Shown: positions 1 to 12,149, counted from the stretch's first letter. The stretch is 64,000 bases of DNA from Dendrophyllia cribrosa (GCA_024195265.1 JAJLRJ010000001.1:5015357-5079356); one strand, 5' to 3'. The notes: a model not told the origin generated them from the letters alone. Translations and numbers: made by a program.

Positions 1-1041
1 GTGTCCTAATATAGTGATTGTATAAGACATCTATGTCAAACAATTTCCATAAAAAATTAATTCTTAAACAGTTTATAAATTGCAAACTGAAGACACTGGG
101 CAAAAGATTGCACTGATCATAATAAAGTGCGGCAAGGTCGCGTTTTTTTTTTAATGATGATGAAACCTTTTTTAAGTGTCATAAAATTCTAGTACATCAC
201 ATTTATCGGTGGGAAACTCGGAAAACTCGTGACTGCATCTTTTTTGGAGAGCACTCACTGATCAGTCAAATTAAGTCAGAATCCAAAATGGCGTCGATAA
301 CTGATCAGGACAACTGGGAGATAGGGCATGCAATCAAACGATATCATTGAATTATTTCCGCTGTAGACAATAGGAAACTTGTTATTTTACCGCCTCTTTT
401 CACCGCATGCTAGAATGATTAACATTAAAACCAAATGATCATAATATGCATGAGCATAAAAGAAAAGACCGTCAGTTCCAGGCCTCACTATGGAACATCA
501 GTAGGAACCACAGAACTTGTTCTATCCTCGTGTACCGGTCCACGAGGGATTTCACATTGTGTCCCTTTCTTTATAAGGTATTCTGTCCGTGTAGGCTATT
601 GTTTAGTCCTTTGTTTTTGTCCTTGTGTACCGGTACACCAGGACATAACCACAGAACTTACCTAGCAGTTCACGCTTGAAATGATCGATGTTTATACATG
701 AAACTGGTTGTGGAACTACGCTCGCCATATAACGGTATTAAATTTTGAGTGTCCTTCAGGAAGCCGTTTGTTACAATTGGGCTTTGAGCTGGCCTGCTGA
801 TCGGCGTGCTCCATCGGTCACCACATCAACGCCGACAACAGAGAAAACCAGATGCATGTGCGAAGCCACAGAAAAAGATCTTAATTAAGTGCATGTTAAA
901 AACCGCAACCACTCTTTCAGAGATTTATTCAATATTACCTTAATTCTTTTGACACAGAAGAAGAAAGAATTCGGCGAAATGCACTGTAAATAATTAATTA
1001 GTTAGTTGTAGAAATTATGATTTATATATATACATGATTAA
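1..1041. other. Left flank of the Kolobok-like transposon, no gene model
   Basis: No convincing exon was seen. There is a possible short start at 288 (ATG GCG TCG...) in a reasonable context, but it runs only 20 codons to a stop and has no usable splice donor. The phrase 'accacagaactt' occurs twice between 500 and 670 beside 'gtaccggt' words, a small degenerate repeat. The rest is AT-rich unique-looking DNA. Confidence 0.5.
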
Positions 1042-1076
1042 AGACTCTCTGGCGACCACGATGCAACGCGCGCGTC
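1042..1076 (+). repeat. Left TIR of the Kolobok-like transposon
   Basis: 35 bp, starts AGACTCTCTGGCGACCACG and ends in CGCGCGCGTC. It matches 8667-8701 in inverted orientation without mismatch. TTAA (1038-1041) abuts it on the outside. Confidence 0.95.
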
Positions 1077-1296
1077 AGCTGAGGTTTCGTATGATACGAA
1101 ACCTCCATTTTCCCGTCGTCTGTTGTTCGCTCGCAAAAATCGTTCAGAATCAGAGCAATCCTTCGGATTATCAAGCACTTAGCGTTTCGTACAAAGAGTT
1201 TCATTGTTGTCCTTTACTAAAAAGCGGATATTTTGTTTTAATCGTGATTCTAAAAATTTTTGTACGGCTGAGCGGTTGAACGATGTAACTGCGAGT

Positions 1297-4200
1297 ATGG
1301 CGGCTTCTTCAAATTCTGGTGGAAGACCTCGGAGACCCGAGCCTTTGAAGGTGATTTATTTGAGAGAATCAGTTCGCGACCACTGGAGGAGTCAGAAGAA
1401 TTCTTTGGGCTATTCCAAGCTTACGGATAGCGAATTTGCAGAAGTTTTACTACAGTAAGTGACACTTACAATTTTCTGTTTGAATCTCACTTGTTATAAT
1501 CTTTTATTTCCGAACCCTAAATGGAAATCATACATCTAATTTCGTTTATGTACTCTTCTTACGTCTCTCGTTTTGTTTCTGTAGCTCGTGTGTTGTTAAC
1601 AGAACCGAGGAAGGAACCATCGCTGATGTCAGTAGTTTTCCTGTACTGGACTACAGCTTAGGTGAGGAAGCTTGTTTACATATATGATACTGGCTTTATA
1701 ATGCCCATGATGCAGATTGCACAAGACATGAAATATTTTTTATTTGGCTCGTGAGTTAATCGATAACACAAATAATCGATGTTGCAATAATCAAAATTTA
1801 GGGTATTCCTGAACATTCTTTTGATTCTCTTTTGCAGCTACTCCAGAGTTTTGCTCTACACCTGCCAAAAAGAAAAGAACAGAGGTCCAAGCAAGACACT
1901 TGCCTGATGCATCCACCAGGTGAAATATTTTTATGAGACACCAAGGGTGGAGAGAAACATATAACATACCAGCTGTATTTCATGGCTATAGTTTTTCATT
2001 ACACTGCTTCAGTCTTGTTGTTGGATTGCCAATAATATGTAGTTCCCCTAGCCCTTTAGGGGGAATTTGACAACCTCAAGATATATTTTTGGGACCCTAT
2101 CTATTAAAGACCTAAATATCATCACTGTTTTTTTATATTTTACATAATAAAGCTTCAGACACTAGTGCTAAAGTCAATGCCGTCAAAATATGTTATTTTT
2201 TTCTCCATGTGGCTTATTTTTCAGCTATGTAGACATAACTGGTGTAGATGTTATAGAAGAGACTAGGATGGAGGTGGATGAGGTGCCGGTTTATGTGGAA
2301 GATCCTTTTTCACGCTCCAGACTAGGGAACGAAAGCAATCCATTTGTTGGTGGTCACTCCTTATCAGTTCCTGATACTAAATTATCCATTCCTGATGACA
2401 GTGATGATGAACAAGAATTCAACGAGAGGTTAGTTTAAGTTTCAAAGATTATTTCCTGAAAAGTACTCTTATACTAATTTTTTTCTCAAACTGCTTTATA
2501 TGCATGCTTTCCATGTCACACCATGCATGGTGACACAGAGTCGGGTGCTTGATATAGCAGGTTACTACAAACACTTGTCAGAAACAAGTTTCTGTTTTTT
2601 TTTTCATTGTACCATCCATTGCTATTTGAACAAATATGTATCTTATATTTCTTTACATTTATTGTTAGACTGTCAAGGATACTGCTTAATATGCATGACG
2701 ACACTTCAAGTGAGGACACCGACAGCAGTGAGAGTGAGGATGAAAGTGAAGTGGCAGAAGAGAGTGATGGGCCTACTCTAGATCCAGCTTCTACTGAAAT
2801 GTCACACAATAATGAGTATGTAATTTTTTTCAAATGATATGATAACTACATCTTTTTACATACACATTCAATTTTAACTGGTGAGATCAAAGGGACAGCA
2901 CAAGTTTGTTTCAAATGTACTGTTTACTGTTACTGTTTTAATTGTTTTGAGGTGTCAGCATAACAGTGCATAGCCAAATTTGTATGTGTGTACAAATACA
3001 CACATACATGTTTGTAAAAACACAGGGATTATTGTTTACTGGTATCCTTACTTGATTCTTGGATTTTTAGGGAATATTTTGTGGTTGACTTTTCGGATGC
3101 AGACACAACTAGTACTGGGGGACCTGTCCTTGATGAGGATGCAACTAAAACGATGATTGACCCTGAAGCTGATAAGACTTCATATCACGAGGAGACCATC
3201 ACACAGCAGGAAAGCCTTAAAATGAAACTGCAAGAGGTGTATAAGAGAGAAGAGGCAAGTGTGAAAAGGGAACTGAAACTATCGAGCACAACAAAAGTCT
3301 TGGTAACTGTGGATAAGATTAAAGAACTAATTTCAGACACTTGCAAGAGATGCAATAGTCCCGTCACTGTACAACAGACCAAATCTGGAGCTGTTTTAAT
3401 TTTCCACTGGAACTGTGGCAATGGGCATTCTGGCACGTGGGCCTCATCCGAGGTCCTCACTGAGAAAAATCACCAGAAAGTGTATGTTAACAATATTCAG
3501 CTTGCAGCTGCTGTGTTACTGAGTGGCAATAACTATCAAAAGATCTTTCTTCTGGCCAAGTTCCTTGGTTTGCAGTTCATCTCGGAAACCCTGTTTTACA
3601 GAATCCAAAAGCTGTATTGCTTTCCTGCAGTTAAGACCATGTGGACCAACGTCAAAGCTGCCATTCATGATCATCTGCCATCAACTGGAGTGACACTGTC
3701 AGGAGATGGGAGGAATGATTCGCCAGGCCACACTGCCCGTTACTGCGTGTATACACTTATGGAGGAGTCGTCCAAAGTGGTGGTGGACCTGGAGGTTGTC
3801 GACAAACGAGAGACAGGTGGGAAGTCTGCAGCCATGGAGAAACTGGCACTTTCCAGACTGTTGCGCAGGCTGATGGATGTGATCAAGATTGAGCATCTTG
3901 TGACAGACGCATCAACATCAGTAAAGGCATTGGTGCGAGAAATGAAAGGTATTTATTTTAAACCATATATTGAAGTACAGGAGACACTCACCATCTTAAC
4001 ACTTGCTGCCATAAAAAGAAATTTCCTCAAATACATTTTTTAAAGGGGAATTGTCACATTTTTTTGCATTGGTTTAAAAAGTCAAACAATTGCATTGCAT
4101 CAACACATGTGCAATTTGTGTATGCATAAATGAAGGTACTATAATGTAAATAATTATTTCAGCACATAAATTTAAAATATGAAAAATCAAGAATAATTGA

Positions 4201-6425
4201 CTAAGTTTTCCTAAGTTCACTCTACTTTGACAAGTCTATGGCATAATGTGATTCTAAAAAACTTACTTTGAAATTCATGTAATTTGACGGAATTAACAGC
4301 CTTTTCTTTTTTCTCTGCAGAACAACATGATGCACTCAAAGACCTGATACATGATCTTGACATTTGGCACAAGTCTGCAAAGCTTGTCAAGGCTTTGACT
4401 GATGTAAGTATAGTGCAGTAGTGAGCTACATGTACTTGTAAACAGAAGTACCACAAAATTCTGAAAATACTGTAAGCCCCCTATGTATAAACCCCTCAGA
4501 ATATAAGCTCCCAAATTCAAAACACAAAAATAACATCCTTTTACAATCCCCTCTGAATATAAGCTCAAGGTCGCGCTCGAAGAAAGATTGTAAATTACAA
4601 TTATGAATTTTACAGGATTTTGGGTGGGGGACAAGTTAAGATTTCAAGTAACAACAATTTTAGCAATAACAATTATTACAGTGGTGGCAAATTGTACATG
4701 TATTTCAAATAAACATAAAAGATAGAGAGGTTCCCTTATCTTTGACAGTACTAAATTATTTCAACAGGCTGCCAATTTGAAGGAATGTAGTGTCATCCGT
4801 GATTGGATTGAGCCCATCCGAAACCACTTCTGGTTCTGCTGCGAGAAAGCCAATGGTGATTTGGAACAATTAAGGGTACTTATAAATTAGTTATTACTGA
4901 AAACTACTCGCATGTTCATTCACAAGATCAGAATGTGTTGTCGTATTTATTGCTGGAATGTGGAACAGTCAAATTTTTAGCATTAGTCCAACAAACGAGT
5001 GCACGAACGAAAGGTCTGGAGCGAGCTTAAAAACAGAGAGCAAGGCTGGGGAAAGATGCAACATGTAGGTGGTTATTTTGTAATGTGCCAGAATGTGTTT
5101 TTCCACAAAAGTTCAGGTTTAAAAGGAGCAAATTTAAAATAAAATTGGAGCTGTCAATATTATTTAGACTCCAGGGGCAAATGAATTAATTGTATAGGAA
5201 GTTGACAAATATTTTTGTGCCTCCCCTGAGGATATTAGAGCTTCACACCAATGAGGCTTACTGGAAAATGACTGTTTGACAGTCTAATTTATTGCTGGTT
5301 GTTACTCTTTTGCAGGATATGTGGCTTGGTGTACTTCACCATGTAGTCGGTGAACACGAGTGGCATGATGGCCAGTGCTCTCATGGGCCACTTGTATCAT
5401 CAGAGGTGGACAAACCACTCCTAGAGAAAGGATCTAAAGCAATGGAAGCCCTAAGAAAAGTCATCTATGACAAGAAGTGGCTGGCAAGCTTGATCTTCTA
5501 TGTTTGGTTCAAGTGAGTTCATTATTTATACCTGCTCTTGGTTGTAAGTTTGTCTTGTATAGATTGATACATGAAGATAAAGGGATGCGAATTTGTTTTC
5601 TGAACGTATGACCCAAGCCGTTCGAAGGGGTTAAATTATTCTCTGAACAGAAATTGTGAGTGAAATTAATTGATCCTTACAATAATTTTATGAATTTAAC
5701 ATACTGCTGCCATGTGTTCTGAATATGATTACAGTCTCCTCTTAGTTGCCCATAACGAGTCTCGTTTAAAGTTATTTTGCATCTTTCATTTTAGGCATAC
5801 CAGCTTTTTGGAAAACTTCAACAGCATGATGCTCAAGTATGCCCCAAAAAGGAATTCCTTTGAGTAAGTACATAATTATTCTAAGTCAAATTTTATATGT
5901 CTAGGTGAACCTATGTCAAAAATTGTTATGGACTAAAGATAGTTTCCTTTTCAAATTAAAAGCCAGTTTGTATGGGACATTGACAGTCACCATTCCTAAA
6001 GTATCCTAAGCTACAAAAATTACTACACTGCACCATGATTTAAGAAGTTCCTTTATTTTCACAGCTTTCCTGCTTTCTGTCTTCGGATGTTTCTTGCTGC
6101 ACTAGACCACAATATGCACAGTTTTCGTCCACAAGCTGTCACAAAAGATGGTCAGGCATTGTGGAAGAAACAGTACTCAAAGCGCACCAAACGATGGCAC
6201 CCTGAACCAGTCAAAGCAGAAAAGTCCTTTGAATACATCCCTGTCTTGATGGCCAGCATTCTGAAAGGAAGAGTGGATGATGAAGAAAGTGCTGGAAGGG
6301 TTGTTTCCCTTCCAGATGAGCACCCAAGGCATCTGGCACCTACCATTGCCTTGCGGGAAAGCCCAGAATTGGCTGACCTTGTAAAGGAATATAGAAGTAG
6401 ATTTGGGTCAAAAAAGGGAGATTAG
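1297..6425 (+). CDS. DDE/D2H transposase, Kolobok-like, 11 exons, 787 aa
   Basis: Exons: 1297-1454, 1585-1661, 1838-1919, 2225-2428, 2669-2815, 3071-3948, 4321-4403, 4768-4875, 5316-5512, 5795-5863, 6065-6425. All introns are GT-AG and all junction phases agree, giving 2364 nt with no internal stop. The N-terminal third is acidic and Ser-rich, without an obvious THAP domain. C314xxC317 with C338xxxH342 forms a probable zinc-binding site. The RNase-H-like core shows GDGRNDSPG (D435), VTDAS (D502), DIWH (D529/H532, the D2H motif of hAT/P/MULE/Kolobok-type enzymes) and SFLENFNSMMLKY (E651). The enzyme should cut and rejoin the 35-bp TIRs in the nucleus. The start is the first ATG in frame with MAASSNSGG. 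Family name is an inference; transposase identity is strong. Confidence 0.85.
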
Positions 6426-6525
6426 TAGATCTCCAGTCCATTTTGTATTGGTACATGTATCTGCATGATACGCACAGTGCATATGTCTACATTGTAAAAA
6501 TTTTGTTCAACTTACTTTATATAGG

Positions 6526-6681
6526 TAATCATACGGTTTCTCGTTCAATTTGGGATTAATTTGCACGAATGAGTTTTTCAAAAGCTCAAATTGCACGAGC
6601 CGCTTTTGAGCAATTCGAGCTTTTTGAAAAACTCACAAGTGCAAATTAATCCCAAATTGAACAAGAAAACCGTATGAATAC
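6526..6681. mobile_element. Palindromic MITE 1 between the convergent transposon genes
   Basis: Near-perfect inverted repeat of about 75-bp arms: the left arm begins ATCATACGGTTTCTCGTTC and the right arm ends GAACAAGAAAACCGTATGAA. It sits 100 bp past the transposase stop. It may be a nested foldback MITE or a structural part of the host element. Confidence 0.75.
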
Positions 6682-6883
6682 TTATTATTATACATGAAAA
6701 ATTTTGCATCTTTTTTTTGGAATTTTTTTTTTAGATTTTGTAATCTGCACTGTATATTATTAAGCTTGTAAGATGCATTTTGGTTATACAGTCTCCTCAA
6801 ACTCTCGTTTCATTTTTCATGCTTTGAGCTTTGATGGTGCGTGAATGGTTCATGTTGGAGAGGCATTGTATATGTATGTTGTA

Positions 6884-6908
6884 GGGGGGGGGGGGGGTGG
6901 GGGGGGGA
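6884..6908 (+). repeat. Poly-G tract
   Basis: A run of G interrupted by a single T, lying between the two palindromes. Probably length-variable. Confidence 0.8.
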
Positions 6909-6969
6909 GAGACCAAGAATAACAGTAGTGATTCTAATACAATCTTTAATTATCAATAAATACAGACTT

Positions 6970-7129
6970 GTACCTAATCGCTCTTAATTGGTTTTTGGGG
7001 CGAGAGAAGATTGGATACTAGGGTTAATTGAGGCACGCAAGTGTCATGGGAAGGGTCCCACGTGCCTCAATTCACCCTAGTATCCAATCTTCAAACACCC
7101 CAAAAACCGATTAATAGCGACTGGGTACG
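6970..7129. mobile_element. Palindromic MITE 2 between the convergent transposon genes
   Basis: Inverted arms of about 70 bp: left GTACCTAATCGCTCTTAATT, right reading back AATTAATAGCGACTGGGTAC with mismatches, including AGATTGGATACTAGGGT in both arms. It differs in sequence from the palindrome at 6526-6681. Its right end is about 270 bp from the stop of the minus-strand gene. Confidence 0.75.
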
Positions 7130-7402
7130 ATGAGGCTGTAATAAATAGAAAAACAGTTTTGTGTAAATAAAATATAAATAAATAAAATAACATCTGTTAT
7201 TTTGCTTCGAGACATATAACCCAACTGCAACAGACTGCTGAAAATCACATAAATATGTGAATTACAAGAGACAGAAACGTGTTTCTTGTAACATACTGTA
7301 CAAATTTTGTTTCATTAGCATTTGGAATCTGTAGAGCCTTACCCCCGTTTGCCTTCCATGGGGCAAGTATGAATATTTTCAGGAACTACACATTTGCAGT
7401 GC

Positions 7403-8565
7403 TTATTCAGCTCTGAAGCCCATGTAAACATTGTCAGGCGATGGGTACTGAGCACGGATTTTTGTTACTGCGCACGAAGGAAGGACTCTTCGGTTACCCT
7501 TTCCCAGGTACCCGTGCTCCCACAAAGTAAACTGTCTATAGGCAGCCTTCCTAAAGCTTGCCATGCTGAAATCTAGGGGTTCTACCCGAATGTCACACCT
7601 TGCGCGAATTGACAACTCCAGCACATGGCGATCAATGCAGAGATTATCGAAAAGTTCATAAGAGGTAATACATTCCCTCCGCTTGCAGCACTTATTTTCG
7701 TCTGGGCTGGGCATGTTGATGCAATTGTGGCAGATGCACCATCTTGGGCCATTATTAGTTGGGTCAGGTTGTGGATCATCTCCGGCCCCGTTATCCTCAG
7801 CATTCTCTAGTAGCCTCCGGGCGTAATCAAGACTTCCTCTGCCATTGTTCAGAACAGCTACAAGCAACCTGCTCCGCTGTTCTTCGTCCAGAGCATCAAC
7901 GAAACCCTTGAAAAGAAGAAGAAAATAGACGTCACAATAGGGTAAAATAAACTTGCTCGCTGTAACATATAAAACAGGATCCATCGATAAGTCTAAAAAG
8001 ATGTGAATAAAATAAATTTCTCACCCGGATTTCTTCACGAGCATTTTCAACATCACGTCTTTGTCTCTCTAATGAGCTTGCTGGTAAGCGTTCTCGAGAC
8101 ACAGTTTGAGTATTCTGCAAATATTTCAGAGGTAATATCAATATTTTATAACAACTTGGTCGCTTTTCATAGCCTTAGATTTATCATGCTATGACTGCGA
8201 AGTCACGATACAAACAGCGTTACAATACTCACCGTATTCGCACATGGTGTCCTTGAAGTTCCACATTTACACTGCCCTGGAACGCAAGGCAAATTGGCCG
8301 TACGGCAAGGACAGCCACGGCCTGTTCCATTCTTTTGCTTGGTTTTGCACGCAGACTTGCATTTGCAGTAGGTTCTGCTGGGCTGAGGGTCTTGTTGATC
8401 TTCTTCTTCTGCGATCTGGTCGCAAGTTACGAAATCAATTCAGTCAAATGAAGGTTTTCAAGGCGTTTTGGAAGCGAACATTTAACTTACCACACTCCCG
8501 TAGTTATTTAACCTTGGTAGTGGTTGCTCTCCCATCGAATCTACAGAAATTTCAAGGTCAGACAT
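7403..8565 (-). CDS. CXC-cluster plus P2X7 C-terminal ('ballast') domain protein, 4 exons, 283 aa
   Basis: Exons on the minus strand: 8565-8491, 8415-8233, 8114-8025, 7906-7403, all GT-AG and in frame. Exon 2 encodes a cysteine cluster (C42-x-C44, C48, C60-x-C62, C69, C74-x-C76, with GRGCPCR) like tesmin/TSO1-type CXC repeats. The last exon encodes the P2RX7_C domain: WCICHNC, CCKRRECIT, FRKAAYRQFTLWEHGYLGKG, RRVLPSCAV, then a C-terminal YPSPDNVYMGF. In the mammalian P2X7 receptor this domain is a cytosolic zinc- and guanine-nucleotide-binding module; here no channel segments or membrane helices precede it. It lies inside the transposon, tail-to-tail with the transposase. Its role in transposition is unknown; DNA binding through the CXC cluster is an inference. 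Confidence 0.85.
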
Positions 8566-8666
8566 AGTGCTGATCACGAATAATAAACGTTGTCAAAACG
8601 CGCGCTTTCCTCCCGCTTAGGCCGCCATTACTGATAACTCTGAATGAATGAACCAAAACAATAACA

Positions 8667-8701
8667 GACGCGCGCGTTGCATCGTGGTCGCCAGAGAGTC
8701 T
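8667..8701 (-). repeat. Right TIR of the Kolobok-like transposon
   Basis: Exact inverted copy of the 35-bp left TIR. It lies about 100 bp upstream of the start codon of the minus-strand accessory gene, so promoter elements of that gene must lie in or next to the TIR. Confidence 0.95.
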
Positions 8702-9572
8702 GGACAAATTATCTGTCATATACGGTACTTCAGTGTCGCCAAGAAGTCACAATTCCCGATATACATCAGTATCAACATGATCAAAGTTCATGTGGTCCAT
8801 CATCTGTCTTGCATTTTCGTTAAATAGATCAATATCTAACTTAGGCCATTCTACCACGTCAAAAGACTCTCAGTGATCCAGATTTTCCCAGGTGTATTGT
8901 ATGGGCGGTGTTGCCAAGTGAACAAATTTAAGTGTGCAAAAACCGACCTCTTGTGACTGCATAAATTAAATTTATTAACACGCAGGAGGTGACGTGAGTG
9001 TTTCAGTTTGTAAACGTAGCGTGTAAGAAATGTAATTGATAATAATTTTTGCTTTCTTTTTAACACTTTTCAGCCTTTTGCTGCCGAAGTTAATTATCTT
9101 TTATTCAACTTGGTCGGAAAACCGGCACATAGAAGCTTGTGTGACGTCATCAATCTGCACCTGACGCGATCGAACCCGAAACAGTGACGTATATGATCAA
9201 ATTTCTAGCGATACTGCATTGCCCGGTTGCATAGCTATCTTTCAAAAGATTCATGAGGGCAGTGATGACTTTCGAAACTAAGTCTTCATTTTTACTGCTC
9301 GCTACGCTCGCAGCAGTCCTATCTAACTTAGATACCGGTTTCATTCTCAACAGCACAGCTCACCATTACAACGCTGGCTCAAACAAGTGCTTTCCTTTCG
9401 CGACCTGACGTGTTTGTCGTGTAGGACGATTTTTTAACTTTCTGTATTTGGTGAGCTTAATTTGTACCGCTCTAAAGCATCGTTGATTGCAAGTCATGGG
9501 AAAGGAGCGACAAAATGACCTACAAACCGAATCACGAGTTGAGCCGATTTGCTCTGATCTGTGACAAACAAA
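8702..9572. other. Unique-looking intergenic DNA, no gene seen
   Basis: Only short open frames without family resemblance or splice context. The minus-strand frame at 9150-9356 is open for 68 codons but matches nothing I recognise, and it does not continue the kinesin in an obvious way. Confidence 0.5.
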
Positions 9573-9710
9573 CTGACTGAGCGAATGTGCTCGGTGGCCA
9601 GTGCGTCAAACGACCATTGTGGTTGAAAAACGAACTGGGCGAATGCGCTCGGTGGCCAATGTGCCAAACGACCCATTGTGGTCGCAAACAAACCGAACCG
9701 AACTGAGCGA
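9573..9710 (+). repeat. Two diverged tandem copies of a roughly 66-bp repeat
   Basis: The phrase GAGCGAATGYGCTCGGTGGC followed by 'caaacgac...attgtgg' occurs at 9578 and 9640. A third related copy lies at 13,107-13,165 in the same orientation, so the repeat brackets the nested elements between. Confidence 0.7.
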
Positions 9711-9714
9711 AGGT

Positions 9715-9959
9715 AGACAACGAGCAGTCTCTCTTTTCCAGCTTAGTCCGTCGAGCGAGAAACGAAAAAACATTAGCGAACGGATAATGGCCGCGCGAAA
9801 CTGGGGGCGAGGCAGGCGCGCGGGAAAAGAGAGATCTCTTTTCCCGCGCGCCTGCCTCGCCCCCAGTTTCGCGCGGCCATTATCCGTTCGCTAATGTTTT
9901 TTCGTTTCTCGCTCGACGGACTAAGCTGGAAAAGAGAGACTGCTCGTAGTCTAAGTCTA
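9715..9959. mobile_element. Foldback (MULE-type) MITE with a 10-bp target duplication
   Basis: Nearly perfect palindrome of about 115-bp arms centred near 9834. Both ends share the core ACGAGCAGTCTCTCTTTTCC. GAGCGAAGGT is found directly outside both ends (9705-9714, 9960-9969), a 9-10 bp duplication as made by Mutator-like transposases. Its terminal sequence is related to the palindrome at 52,164-52,358. Confidence 0.8.
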
Positions 9960-9972
9960 GAGCGAAGGTTGT

Positions 9973-10029
9973 GCCCAAATCATACCGTCCAGAAGGACGT
10001 CGGACACCTCATTGAGATTTACATAACGT
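9973..10029 (+). repeat. Outer inverted repeat, left arm
   Basis: Begins GCCCAAATCATACCGTCCAG. An inverted, slightly diverged copy lies at about 13,033-13,092. Together they enclose the 2.8 kb TTAA element and a tRNA-like sequence, and may be the ends of an older host transposon. Confidence 0.7.
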
Positions 10030-10599
10030 ATATGTCGACACTTCGAATTTTATTTTCAATAAATTTTTAAAGGGGCTATGTCGCGAGGTTTCGCCTAATT
10101 TTAGTAACGTTAATTTACACTTTTATCTGTCAAATTCTTTTGTTCGCTGATACGAAACAGGACTCGAAACGGAACCAGTGGTCACGTACACAAGAGCTAT
10201 TGCTTGTTTTGATTTAAGTCCAACAATTTCATCGCTCTTTTCTTAAGCGAAACAAAATCAGAAAAATGTTAGGTTTGTCTGTGGTGGTAAAGAAGTACAA
10301 AGCGAAGACTCTGGTACCATGTTAATATGCTGAAGTGTACTATATTTAGCCAACAAAGAAGAAGAACCTTCGTCCATGACATTCCATGGTCAACTGATTT
10401 CTATCGCTGCTCGTACATATTGAGATATTTAGCCATACGATTTCAGAATCGGAAAAATAACCGGGCCAAAATCAAGACAAATAGATTATTTACATATGTG
10501 AAAAATCTGAGACCATTTGGTGAACGCAGCACTGCAGGATTGAATGGATTCAACGATGATGGCGTCAACTTGAAAAACAGCCACCGGACGTTTTTCAAG

Positions 10600-11062
10600 G
10601 GTTGTATCGAAAACTAAGACCCACGAAAACGAAGACCTAAGACCTAAGACCTAAAACTAAGACCTAAAACTAAGACCTAAAACTAAGACCCCCTTTTATT
10701 TCTTTAAAGACCGTTTTTTTCTTTTTCCAAAGCCAATTTTGTTATTTCAATCCGTTATTCAGTATAAGACAACAATCAAAAACCAGAGCACGAGGGTCTA
10801 CGCGAAGTCTATGGCAAAAATCACTAAAGTCATTTTGACTAAGGCCTTTTACTTCTTTAAAGGCCGTTTTTTTTCTTTTTCCAAAGCCAATTTTGTTATT
10901 TCAATCCGTTATTTACTGTAAGACAATAAACAAAAACCAGATCACGAGGGTCTACGCGAAGTCTATGGCAAAAGTCACTAAAGTCATTTTGACTAAGGCC
11001 TTTTATTTCTTTAAAGGCCGTTTTTTTCTTTTTCCAAAGCCAATTTTGTTATTTCAATCCAT
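10600..11062 (+). repeat. Left foldback arm: short GACCTA repeats plus about 2.4 copies of a 153-154-bp unit
   Basis: Starts with 'tatcgaaaactaagaccc', continues with repeated 'aagacctaaaact', then units beginning ccttttatttctttaaag at 10,692, 10,845 and 10,999. Each unit contains 'gaagtctatggcaaaa' and 'aagtcattttgactaagg'. Confidence 0.85.
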
Positions 11063-12149
11063 TAAAGAACGCGCGATCCTGTCAATTTTTACGGCTTCAC
11101 TTCTAGGTTCAATCAAGGGTAGACCCCGAGCGTTCAAATGAAGGGGGGTTAAATTAACTATATGTCCCAAAATATGGATGAAAATCAAAGGAATGAGAAG
11201 CCCAAGGAAATGTGTCAAAATTTAATCTTACATAATATATAACTTGGCGACTCGCCCGAGTATGTTATCTTCGAGGTCCACTTGAGCAGACACTCAGCTC
11301 AAATGAAAAATTTAATTGAAGCCAAGAGGTAGAAAGGATATTTATTTTCAATTCTGCCTGGAAACATTTTTAATTGCCATCGCTGAAATCCTGGAAAAAG
11401 AATAAATTAAACACAGTAAATTACACCACCATGGAACATCGTCTAAACTCCACGAATTGAACTGATTTATTTCATTCCACCAGTAACTATTACAGTAACT
11501 ATTACTAACAGTAACAATTGCCTAACATGCAGTAACAGTAATTGCCGGTTGACACGGTGTCCAATAATGGTATGTCAAGGAAGTGTGCTGGAAGTGTGTT
11601 TTGCACCAGTATGCTTCGTTACTTTTCCTCAGTTATTTCTAGCGGTAGAAATAATTTTCAAGTAATTTTTTGCAGACTAACAAAAACAGTATATTAATAA
11701 AATGAACTTCTATAACAGCATTAACACCCCTTGCACCCAAATTTATTTTTGAGTTCTGGACGCCAAAAATAGCCTGGCCTGCGTAGCAAGGGCTTCTGTT
11801 GGGTTTTATGCGCGGAAACGTTTGCTACGCAGGCTAAACGAAAAAGTACTAGACAAGTAATTCTCGACTTTGTTGCATAAGAGCCAGGTCGCACTAGAGT
11901 AAAAAACAAAATTTAGCCGATGCCAAAATTACCAAAAATATGAAACCGCAAACGGAAGTCAGGTCAATCAATCAATCATATTTCAGATTTCCATACTTTG
12001 CGCGAATCTTTGCTCGCAAGTTGTTTCATGGCATTCAACCTACAAGCTAACCAGGGTTTTCTGTTTATTGTGCGATCATAGTGACATGAATATCGCTTCT
12101 TTTGAGCAGTGTTTTCATCGACTGTGGCCGCTTCCATTTCAAGTGAACT

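Larger units (their letters stand above)
1042..8701. mobile_element. Autonomous two-gene DNA transposon, Kolobok-like, with perfect 35-bp TIRs
   Basis: The first 35 bases (1042-1076, beginning AGACTCTCTGGCGACC) are the exact reverse complement of the last 35 (8667-8701). Between them lie two convergent, uninterrupted multi-exon genes: a DDE/D2H transposase on the plus strand and a CXC plus P2X7-ballast protein on the minus strand. Two palindromic sequences separate their 3' ends. Perfect TIRs and open frames suggest a young copy. The left flank reads TTAA directly before the TIR, as expected for Kolobok or piggyBac, but the right flank is GGAC, so no target duplication is visible. The Kolobok assignment rests on remembered family features (GDGR, TDxS, DxxH and E motifs, N-terminal CxxC...CxxxH) and is tentative. 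That it is a TIR transposon is secure. Confidence 0.9.

Noticed and set aside
288..350. First exon starting MASITDQDNWEIG
   Set aside because: Stops after 20 codons and no GT donor in a usable position.
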